NCBI GenBank assembly: GCA_021405325.1
Contig: QWII01000018.1
Location: forward strand, 62,001-126,000
From: Caldilinea sp. CFX5
Lineage (GTDB): Bacteria; Chloroflexota; Anaerolineae; Caldilineales; Caldilineaceae
Reading direction: 5' to 3'
DNA length: 64,000 nucleotides
Positions 55,961-63,081 of the stretch are shown here, in pieces. The notes under the pieces were generated by a model that made no database searches, was not told the DNA's origin, and saw only the letters and a program-made list of their open reading frames with translations. Numbering within the stretch: position 1 is the first letter of the stretch; every line of letters begins with the position of its first letter. Position numbers and translations under genes: made by a program.

Positions 55961-57103
55961 TTATTGATACGCCAACGCCCCATCTGCTGTATAGGTAAAG
56001 GCGCGATGCCAACTTTTGAAAGGGTAATTGCCTAACACCTCTTCGTTCAAATCGATGCCCAGCCCTGGCTTCTCCGGCAATTCGAGATAGCCGTTGACCA
56101 ACTTCATCGGCTCATCGACGATGTCGCGGCGGGCGCCTTCGTCGTCGGCGTGATATTCCAGGATGAGGAAGTTATGGGTACTGGCGGCAAAATGGACATT
56201 GACCGCCGTCGCCACCGGGCCACAGGGGTTATGCGGCGCCACGCTCACATAGTGGGCATCGGCCATCGCCGCCACCTTCTTCATCTCCCACAGCCCGCCC
56301 ATGAGACAGATGTCGGGCTGGATGATGTTGACCGCTTGCAGGGCCAGCAGTTCACGAAATTCGTGGCGGGTATAGAGCATTTCACCCGTTGCCAGCGGCA
56401 CATCGACCTGTTGGCTCAACTTTTGCAGGGCGTCATAGTTTTCCGGGCGCAGCGGTTCTTCGACAAACATCGGGCGGAACGGTTTCACTACTTCACATAA
56501 TTCCATTGCGCGCGACACTTCAAAGAGGCGGGCATGGGGATCAAGCCCAATGTCAATATCTTCGCCCACAGCGTTGCGCACAGCGGCCATGCGCTTTTCC
56601 ACTTCGCGCAACACTTTGTTCCAGGGCATGGCTTGCCAGTTCGGCGGCAACGGCCCCATTTTAATCGCCGTGTAGCCATAGGTTTCGATCAGCGCCACGG
56701 CGTTATCGGCGATCTCTTCCGGCGTACCGCCACGCGGTGACTGGTAGACGCGGATCTTCTCGCGACACTTGCCGCCGACCAGGCGATAGACCGGCAATCC
56801 CGCCGCCTTGCCGGCAATGTCCCAGAGCGCATGTTCAATCCCGCTGATGGCGGCATTTAGCACCATGCCGCCGGGGAAGCGTGAACCGGCATACATCAAC
56901 TGGAACAAGCCCTCAATATCGCGCGGGTCGCGCCCGATGAGCCACTCTTCAAAGTCGCGAATCACCTCCACGGTCGCCTTGTCCGGGCCGCAGGAGTAAG
57001 CCTCGCCGATGCCGTAAATGCCTTCGTCGGTGTGGACTTTGACATAGGGGATGTTGCGGTGGCCCATGTTGACGAGGAAGGTGTCGATTTTTGTGATTTT
57101 CAT
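55961..57103 (-). CDS. Enolase-superfamily sugar-acid dehydratase (operon C)
   Basis: 380 residues from ATG 57103 (AAGGA upstream; TTG at 57109 possible). A capping domain (THRTDEG-like VHTDEGIYGIGEAYSCG) precedes a TIM barrel with D188-P-H190 (IGLDPHARL), E215/E216 (VEEPLRPEN), E241 (ATGEMLYTRHEF) and H291 (SVAPHNPCGPVAT). The DxH pair with a late His and the PHNPCGP motif resemble galactonate/mannonate-type dehydratases. It probably dehydrates an acid sugar derived from the operon C substrate. The small RHH-like gene at 57175 lies upstream. Confidence 0.88.
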   Translation of the reverse strand: MKITKIDTFLVNMGHRNIPYVKVHTDEGIYGIGEAYSCGPDKATVEVIRDFEEWLIGRDPRDIEGLFQLMYAGSRFPGGMVLNAAISGIEHALWDIAGKAAGLPVYRLVGGKCREKIRVYQSPRGGTPEEIADNAVALIETYGYTAIKMGPLPPNWQAMPWNKVLREVEKRMAAVRNAVGEDIDIGLDPHARLFEVSRAMELCEVVKPFRPMFVEEPLRPENYDALQKLSQQVDVPLATGEMLYTRHEFRELLALQAVNIIQPDICLMGGLWEMKKVAAMADAHYVSVAPHNPCGPVATAVNVHFAASTHNFLILEYHADDEGARRDIVDEPMKLVNGYLELPEKPGLGIDLNEEVLGNYPFKSWHRAFTYTADGALAYQ

Positions 57104-57174
57104 GATCAATCCTTAGGTTGTGGCCAGTGGTAACTCTAGCGCGAGGCGAATTACTCACGCTCCTTAAGCGTACA

Positions 57175-57453
57175 TCACCCCGCTGGAACGCCGTATAGTT
57201 CTCTCCAGTTGTCGTAGATGGCGTCTTCCTCATTGTCCCAAACGTGGGCTAATGAGTCCTCTGATAAAAATGACCATCCGCGTCCTTCGCTCTGTTCATC
57301 AAAAATTTCACTCAAGCTAAAGAGAATGGACAAAGCTTTTTCAATGATCTGTTCTTCACTCAGTGCCTTGCTTTGGGCCAATTGTTGTAAGCGGATGGCC
57401 GACTTTGATGATAAGTGAATCCGCTTTTCGATGACAGGTGAAACTATTTCCAT
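57175..57453 (-). CDS. Orphan small antitoxin-like protein
   Basis: 92 residues from ATG 57453 (GAGAGAAG upstream). The helical N-terminal part RIHLSSKSAIRLQQLAQSKALSEEQIIEKALSILFSL looks like a ribbon-helix-helix or similar DNA-binding antitoxin head. The C-terminal DSLAHVWDNEEDAIYDNW is the acidic tail common in MazE/VapB-type antitoxins. No toxin gene is adjacent, so it may be a solitary antitoxin. It lies between a MalG-type gene and the dehydratase. Confidence 0.65.
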   Translation of the reverse strand: MEIVSPVIEKRIHLSSKSAIRLQQLAQSKALSEEQIIEKALSILFSLSEIFDEQSEGRGWSFLSEDSLAHVWDNEEDAIYDNWRELYGVPAG

Positions 57454-57524
57454 GCTTCTCTCAGCAACCAATTTACAGGTCTTGTTGTCGCTAAAGTCTA
57501 GCATAATAAGGATAAACAAAAACA

Positions 57525-57586
57525 AAAGTTGTCCTTTTCCCAGTGACGTATTTAGCCAAACACGTCACTGGGAAAAGGACAACTTT
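57525..57586 (-). terminator. 25-bp perfect terminator hairpin after the MalG-type gene (operon C)
   Basis: Arms 57525-57549 and 57562-57586 are exactly complementary (GTTGTCCTTTTCCCAGTGAC inside); loop of 12 nt. On the minus strand the hairpin is followed by TGTTTTTGTTTA, a T-rich tail, so it is a good rho-independent terminator 8 nt after the permease stop. Confidence 0.85.
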
Positions 57587-57594
57587 CTTGATTG

Positions 57595-58512
57595 TTATCC
57601 TTTTAATCCGGTCGTCACAATCCCACGCACAAAGTATTTCTGCGCAACAAAGAACAGGATCAGCGACGGCGCCGCCACAATCAACGAAGCCGCCATCAGG
57701 ATTGCCTCGCGTGGCTCATCGCTTTCAAAGGGATTGGAGAGGAAGTAGCGCAGGCCAATCGACAGCGTATATTTGTCTTCGGTATTGAGGAAAATCAGCG
57801 GGCCGATAAACTCATTCCAGTGTTGCAGGAACGAGAAGATCGCCACGGTGGCGATGGCTGGGCCGGAAAGAGGCAAAATAATGCTCCAGAAGATGCGCAC
57901 CGACGAGGCACCGTCGAGCTTGGCCGCTTCATCCAGATCGCGTGGGATGGTCATAAAGAATTGGCGCAGGAGAAAGATAAAGAAGGCGCCGCCGCCAAAG
58001 AAGGAGGGGATGATCAACGGCATAAAGGTATTGAGCCAGTTGAGATAGCGGAAGAGCAGAAACTGCGGCACAATGGTCACCTGCCACGGCAACATCATCG
58101 TACTTAGCACCAGAAAAAAGAGCATCTCCCGTCCCGGAAAGCGAAAGCGGGTAAAGCCAAAGGCCACTGCCGCCGCCGAAGCAATCTGCCCGATCATCGC
58201 CAGCACGGTGATGATCACCGTGTTCCAGATAAAGAGCGCAAAAGGCGCCAGCCGGAAGACATCGGGGTAGTTGGCCCAGCGATATTCATGGGGCCAAAAG
58301 GTGGGCGGAATCTGCCGGATCTCCGCCGCCGTTTTCAGCGAACTGCTGATCGTCCAGAAAAAGGGCAGGCTAAAGGCCAGCGCCGTCAGAATCGCAAAGG
58401 TATAGAGCGCGATCTGTTGCCAAAGCTGATTGGCGCGCTTGCTACCAATTTTGGCGGAAGTGGTCGACTTGGCGGCGGCTACGGGGCGCACACTGGGTTG
58501 GGTCGTGGCCAT
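57595..58512 (-). CDS. Carbohydrate ABC transporter permease, MalG type (operon C)
   Basis: 305 residues, six membrane helices. EAA loop LDEAAKLDGASSVRIFWSIILPLSGPAIATVA and C-terminal QKYFVRGIVTTGLKG define it. CAGGAG precedes ATG 58512. It is separated from the MalF-type gene by 180 bp with tandem stem-loops. Confidence 0.94.
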   Translation of the reverse strand: MATTQPSVRPVAAAKSTTSAKIGSKRANQLWQQIALYTFAILTALAFSLPFFWTISSSLKTAAEIRQIPPTFWPHEYRWANYPDVFRLAPFALFIWNTVIITVLAMIGQIASAAAVAFGFTRFRFPGREMLFFLVLSTMMLPWQVTIVPQFLLFRYLNWLNTFMPLIIPSFFGGGAFFIFLLRQFFMTIPRDLDEAAKLDGASSVRIFWSIILPLSGPAIATVAIFSFLQHWNEFIGPLIFLNTEDKYTLSIGLRYFLSNPFESDEPREAILMAASLIVAAPSLILFFVAQKYFVRGIVTTGLKG

Positions 58513-58566
58513 AGAAACTCCTGACTAGGAAAACTCATTACCCCACCCTAACCCTCCCCTGAGAAG

Positions 58567-58639
58567 GGAGGGAACTGATGTCCGCACGACAGTTTCTCCT
58601 TTAGCAGGAGGGAACTGATGCCCGCACGACAGTTCCTCC
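58567..58639. repeat. Two tandem 33-bp stem-loop units
   Basis: 58567-58599 and 58607-58639 match at 31 of 33 positions. Each unit is itself an inverted repeat (GGAGGGAACTG with CAGTT-CTCC) around the loop ATG(T/C)CCGCACGA. Outer CCCTAACCCTCCC (near 58546) and GGGAGGTTAGGAGGG (near 58675) pair imperfectly, enclosing both. A degraded TTCGACATGAGCTCAGCC lies at 58651-58668. Confidence 0.85.
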
Positions 58640-58692
58640 CCCAAACTGGGCTTCGACATGAGCTCAGCCGAACGGGAGGTTAGGAGGGGGTG

Positions 58693-59613
58693 TTAAGAAA
58701 ACTCATAATAGACCCAGCGGTCCGACAGCTTGATCTGTAAGTACGACAGGATAAAGATAAAGACAAAGAAGACCCACGCCAGCGCCGACGCATAGCCCAT
58801 CTGGAAGAAGTTAAAGGCGTTAGCGTAAAGATGCAACATGTAGAACCAGGTGGCATAGTTTGGCCCACCGGGCGGGCTGGTCGCCAGATAGGCGACCGAA
58901 AAGGTGCTAAAGGCGCCGATAACGCCCAAAATCAAATTGAACAGAATCACCGGCGAAATCAGCGGAATGGTTACATTGCGAAAGCGTTGCCAGCCATTGG
59001 CGCCATCCATCTCCGCTGCCTCTTGCAACTCTTTGGGGACGCCTTGTAACCCGGCCAGAAAAATAATCATGCGCCCGCCGCCCACCGTTGACCAGAGCGT
59101 AATCAAAATGATCGACGGAATGGCCCAACTGCGGTCGGTCAACCAGCCGGGGCCGGGGATGCCGACCATGCCCAACAGATAGTTGATCAGCCCCTGCTGC
59201 GGCGACAAGAGCCATTGCCACAAAATCGTCAAAGCCACCACCGGCGTCAGCGAGGGCAAATAGTAGAGCGCGCGGAAGACGGTTCGCCCCTTGATATTCT
59301 GGTTGAGCAACATGGCCGCCAGGAGGGAAAAGATCACACCTAGCACCACCGAGGCAATGGCAAAGTAAAAGGTGCGTCCAATCGACGGCCAGAAGAGCGG
59401 GTCGTTGAAAAAGGCGGTCTCATAATTCTCCAACCCCAGCCACTGCGGCGTGCCGCCGATCTTGTATTTGGTCAGGCTCAAGTAGAAGGAGGCAATGATC
59501 GGCCCCAAGGAAAAGACCAAAAAGCCAATCAACCAGGGGCTGATCCACAAATAGCCTTCCAGCGCCTCACGGCGTTGCAAGCGGGAGCCAAAATTAAAAG
59601 ATTTGCTCATCAT
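58693..59613 (-). CDS. Carbohydrate ABC transporter permease, MalF type (operon C)
   Basis: 306 residues (start ATG 59613 or 59610). LWISPWLIGFLVFSLGPIIASFYLSLTKY opens the channel domain; the EAA loop is LQEAAEMDGANGWQRFRNVTIPLISPVILF. It pairs with the MalG-type gene downstream. Its SBP gene is 1.6 kb upstream because an AT-rich two-gene cassette lies between them. Confidence 0.94.
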   Translation of the reverse strand: MMSKSFNFGSRLQRREALEGYLWISPWLIGFLVFSLGPIIASFYLSLTKYKIGGTPQWLGLENYETAFFNDPLFWPSIGRTFYFAIASVVLGVIFSLLAAMLLNQNIKGRTVFRALYYLPSLTPVVALTILWQWLLSPQQGLINYLLGMVGIPGPGWLTDRSWAIPSIILITLWSTVGGGRMIIFLAGLQGVPKELQEAAEMDGANGWQRFRNVTIPLISPVILFNLILGVIGAFSTFSVAYLATSPPGGPNYATWFYMLHLYANAFNFFQMGYASALAWVFFVFIFILSYLQIKLSDRWVYYEFS

Positions 59614-59719
59614 GAATTTGCCAATTTCTATTCTACTGTCTCAGATAATCAGTGGACCGCAACACCGTCTGACCCGACTCTGGACTTTGGACTGGCGACT
59701 GCGGACCCCTGATAATGGA

Positions 59720-60250
59720 TCAGGCATGTACAGTTGCCTTGTTGTGCTTGGCTGTGCCATTTGTCATAGCTGCTACCCCTGTCCACGTTGGGTCCGATTG
59801 TGAGAGCAGTGCAGTTAACACTTTACGACATTTGTTGCTATTAAAAATTGCTCTTAGGGCTTTAATCAACTCCTCTTCAGAGGCAACATGAATGTAATAA
59901 GACTCTTTGCCAAAACGAGCAATATCACCCTCGACCTCTTCTGTACGAACATCGAGCGTACTTTGAACTTCTTGCAAAATACTCGGTTCGACCTTAATTT
60001 CTATGGGGTATAAACCAATGTCATGTGAAATCCGTATCAACTGATACCGATAGTTACCCAAAACTGGTGCTAGTAGAAAGAAGAAAAAAACAAAACGATT
60101 TGTTTGCAATTCATCTTCAATAACTTCAGCTTGAACTAAGTTCTTCGTTCTTTCACCCAACAGCGCCGCCTGCTGTCGAAGAATCGTCAAAGGCGCTGAA
60201 ACTCGTTCAACCTCAATGCCGCTCGGCCAAAGATCTAAATTTGAGTTCAT
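59720..60250 (-). CDS. Unknown protein paired with the EEP nuclease cassette
   Basis: 176 residues from ATG 60250 (AGGAG 6 nt upstream). It is not recognised. Visible: a long N-terminal helix, a hydrophobic stretch RFVFFFFLLAPVLGNYRYQLIRISH that looks like a buried strand/helix or a single membrane segment, an alpha/beta middle (YPIEIKVEPSILQEV) and a helical segment ASEEELIKALRAIFNSNKCRKVL. It begins 14 nt after the EEP gene and shares its AT-rich composition, so the two form a cassette inserted in operon C. Confidence 0.6.
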   Translation of the reverse strand: MNSNLDLWPSGIEVERVSAPLTILRQQAALLGERTKNLVQAEVIEDELQTNRFVFFFFLLAPVLGNYRYQLIRISHDIGLYPIEIKVEPSILQEVQSTLDVRTEEVEGDIARFGKESYYIHVASEEELIKALRAIFNSNKCRKVLTALLSQSDPTWTGVAAMTNGTAKHNKATVHA

Positions 60251-60264
60251 GCTCAACTCCTACT

Positions 60265-61079
60265 TTACAGATATAACTCAAAGTAGATAGGCAAATGATC
60301 AGAAGCATTGGCTCGACTTGGCCTACCATTCATCGATAATAAACTTAAACCATTGATCGTGTCAATAATCTTCAAATTCTTATTGTCAAAGTATTCCAAT
60401 AGATCGGGGCGTAGTAGAACTTGATCAAACATGTTCCAAAAGTAGCAAGTATGCTCTGCATTCGCATAATAAAATGTACCAGGTGGCCCAGGTGAAACAT
60501 CCCCCATTAAACTCCACATAGGATTGTAGAAATAGGGATACTCGGTCTTTTGAACAGTACGGCTCCGTTGCTGTGCAATCTGTTTTGTCATCACCCCGTG
60601 TAAACCATTGGCGCTTATCATCCCCGCTTCAAAGGGATTCATGTTTAGATCACCAACGACAATTGTGCGTGAATGATTGACTTCTCTTTCCGCAATCCTG
60701 ATCATATTGGACAGGTTAATCGATTCAGCAATTGGCTAGATTCATTCCAGTGAAGCTTACTTGGAAAATGTACTCCGACAATCAATATATCAGGCTGTCC
60801 TGGTAGAGTAAGATGACGAATGGTCAGTCGGTCATTTTCTAATCTTGGCTGGATGAGTTGGCGCGGAAACCGGGTAAAAATTGTTACCTTCTCGCATGTA
60901 GAAAAAGGCGAATAATCATAAAAGTGGTCTGTTTCCTGATTCAATTCCTTTAGCAGCACACTGGAAGGAATGACACACTCCGCCAGGATAAGAATATCTA
61001 CATTGTAATGATGCGCTAACTCAGCAATCAAGCTTGCTTTTCGACATTGATTTACGTTCCAAAAGACAAATGACGTCAT
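60265..61079 (-). pseudogene. EEP-family nuclease/phosphatase split by a frameshift
   Basis: The first frame (from ATG 61079) has FVFWNVNQC, DILILAEC and VGVHFPSKLHWNESSQLL, then stops at 60702. The second frame continues with SINLSNMIRIAE, IVVGDLNMNPFE, FWNMFDQVLLRP and SDHLPIYFEL. All EEP catalytic motifs are present in order across the two frames, so a single-base indel near 60720 split a roughly 270-residue enzyme. Either the gene is dead, the sequence has an error, or the 4-nt overlap (ATGA) allows two-chain expression. No ribosome binding site precedes ATG 61079. Confidence 0.75.
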
Positions 61080-61117
61080 AAAAAAATAAAGCTCGCGCTT
61101 TTTGAGGGGTTTTGTCA

Positions 61118-61165
61118 AAGAAGTGGAGCAAACTTCTTCTGCAGAAAAACGTTACTCCACTTCTT
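61118..61165. repeat. 11-bp inverted repeat between EEP and SBP genes
   Basis: AAGAAGTGGAG (61118-61128) pairs with CTCCACTTCTT (61155-61165); the loop carries the palindrome TTCTGCAGAA. It lies downstream of the operon C SBP stop (61211, minus strand). Confidence 0.7.
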
Positions 61166-61210
61166 CGTCAATTCAGCAAGGGCTGGACGGCCAGGTTATC
61201 CTACCAGATC

Positions 61211-62563
61211 TTACGGTCGCGGCAGATCCAGAATCGTCTGAATTTGCGCGGCGACGCCATCGATGAACTCTTGCGTCGGTGTTTCTTCGCCGGTCCAGAG
61301 CGGTTGCAGCAACTGAGCCAGGGCGGTTTCGGCTTCGGCCTGCCGCCAGTTGGCCGTGATGCGGCTGTTCATGGCGTTGTCCATGATCTCTTTGAAGACG
61401 ACGCGGAAGGGGAACTTGAGCAGTTCTTCGCTGCCATAGACATCGGCGCGGCCGCCAACGGTGCCACCGATCAAGCCCAACTGAATGCCCGAATCTTTGC
61501 TGCACAGATATTGCACCCACTTGAAGGCTTCATTCGGGTGCTTGCTCGCCGTGGTGACGGTATAGGCATCGACTTCATAGTCTGAGCCGCCGACGCCGCC
61601 GGGGCCAATGGCATTGGGCGCCACCATCCACTTGAAGGCGTCGCCGATGGTGCCGCCGGTGACGGAGACCGAGGTGCCGCCCTGGTACATACCCAAGGAA
61701 TTGGCGATCCACATATCGTTGCCGCCGCCGACCATCTGTGCCGGGGTGGGCGCGACTTTGTGGGTCTGGAAGAGGTCATAGAGCCAGGTGACCGCCTGCA
61801 CGCCCAACTCACTGTTGAGTTGGAATTTGGTGCCGTCTTCGTTCAGAAGTTCAGTGCCAAAGGCACGCGAGAGAGTGACCAGCGTCTTCCAGATGTTGCC
61901 GGTGCCGGGCAGGAAGCCGTAGAAAGGCGGCGTGGCATCGCTCTTGGTCAATGCCTTGGCGGCTTCAACTTGCTGCTCTTGCGTCCAACCGGATTTCGGT
62001 AATTCCAAGCCGGCGGCTTCAAAAGCGGTCTCGTTGTAGTAGATCACGGCCAGACCGGGGTGGGACTTGAAGGGCAGACCGAGCAGGTTGCCTTCGACCG
62101 TAATCGCCTTGATACAACCTTCGTACCACTGGCTCAGGTCGATATTGTTGGAAGCGACCAGATCATCGATCGGCGCCACAATGCCTTGCGCCCACATAAA
62201 GTTGATCGTCGCGCCACCCAATGCGCTCCAGGCGGAATCGCCCAGCGTGTTACCGGCCAACATGGTCGAAACTTTGGTGTTATACTCTTCGCCGGGGAAG
62301 GATTCCTTTACAATCTCAATATCAGGGTTCTCTTCCATGAACTTCGGCATCTGCATGTCATAGAGCGTATCTTCCTGTTGGCCGATACGGGCATGGAAAC
62401 GAATGGTGACTTTCTCACCGGCAGGGGCGGCTTCCCCACCACTGGCTTCGCCACCCGGCGCGGCGGCCGGCGTGGCGACACAGGCGGCCAGGGCCAAACC
62501 GGCCACACCCATGGAGGAGACACGCAGAAAATCACGACGCGACAAACCTTTTTGGTTGGTCAT
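61211..62563 (-). CDS. Carbohydrate ABC transporter substrate-binding lipoprotein (operon C)
   Basis: 450 residues from ATG 62563 (AAAGGAG 7 nt upstream). Twin-arginine lipoprotein signal LSRRDFLRVSSMGVAGLALAAC, Gly/Ala/Glu linker, then family 1 SBP body (VTIRFHARIGQQEDTLYDMQMPKFMEENPDIEIVKE, GNTLGDSAWSALGGATINFMWAQGI). The ligand is probably an oligosaccharide or sugar acid, given the dehydratase in the operon. The promoter is at 62726-62754. Confidence 0.92.
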   Translation of the reverse strand: MTNQKGLSRRDFLRVSSMGVAGLALAACVATPAAAPGGEASGGEAAPAGEKVTIRFHARIGQQEDTLYDMQMPKFMEENPDIEIVKESFPGEEYNTKVSTMLAGNTLGDSAWSALGGATINFMWAQGIVAPIDDLVASNNIDLSQWYEGCIKAITVEGNLLGLPFKSHPGLAVIYYNETAFEAAGLELPKSGWTQEQQVEAAKALTKSDATPPFYGFLPGTGNIWKTLVTLSRAFGTELLNEDGTKFQLNSELGVQAVTWLYDLFQTHKVAPTPAQMVGGGNDMWIANSLGMYQGGTSVSVTGGTIGDAFKWMVAPNAIGPGGVGGSDYEVDAYTVTTASKHPNEAFKWVQYLCSKDSGIQLGLIGGTVGGRADVYGSEELLKFPFRVVFKEIMDNAMNSRITANWRQAEAETALAQLLQPLWTGEETPTQEFIDGVAAQIQTILDLPRP

Positions 62564-62725
62564 ACAAACACTCCTTTGGTATAAATTTGGCAAGGAAAGG
62601 ACGCTACACACTTGTTTAGTGTTGAAAGTAAGCGATCAGCAGTCTTTCATGAGGGCTAATCGGCTGTTACCTATAGGAAACGTGGGCAACAACTGCGTAA
62701 GTCCGTAAAATTGGGAATTAACAGA

Positions 62726-62754
62726 ATCGTACATGAATCGACACATTCTGTCAA
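62726..62754 (-). promoter_or_regulatory. Sigma70-type promoter of operon C
   Basis: On the minus strand: TTGACA, a 17-bp spacer and TACGAT, with an expected leader of about 155 nt, longer than those of operons A and B. An inverted TCAATTGA overlaps the -35 region. Confidence 0.55.
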
Positions 62755-62811
62755 TTGACCATTGTGCAAGAATTTAGTGGTGAAATGCAGACGTCGGCTA
62801 CCCAAGCCAAA

Positions 62812-62840
62812 CACTGGGCGAGTCTGTGACTCACCCAGTG
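62812..62840 (-). terminator. Terminator-like hairpin after the SdrD-like gene
   Basis: CACTGGGCGAGT pairs with ACTCACCCAGTG (one mismatch) around CTGTG. It would end transcription coming from the secreted-protein gene at 63082 and its decayed tail. Confidence 0.65.
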
Positions 62841-62889
62841 CAAAGCGATACCTTATTCCTTAAGGATGACTTGTCACCCCGTCATCCTG

Positions 62890-63081
62890 TCACCTTATTT
62901 TTGACCAGCACGCCCCTGCTGTCCACAGCCGCATTGCCAAAGGAATCGTTGCTGGCATTCGGCGGGCTGAAGCCAAAGCCGGTCGGCGGCGTGACCCACA
63001 TGCGATAGGCGCCGGCAGCCAGACCGGGTTCACCCGGATCCTGCCTGCCGTTGCGCTTGCGCGCCAGACGCTGGCGCCAAT
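62890..63081 (-). pseudogene. Decayed C-terminal SdrD-like repeat
   Basis: Directly after the stop codon of the gene at 63082, the same frame reads IGASVW, the usual start of an SdrD-like B repeat. After a frame change it reads DPGEPGLAAGAYRMWVTPPTGFGFSPPNASNDS and ends KNKVTG-stop. So the ancestral protein probably had one more repeat, now lost by a TAA stop, an indel and an internal deletion. Confidence 0.6.
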
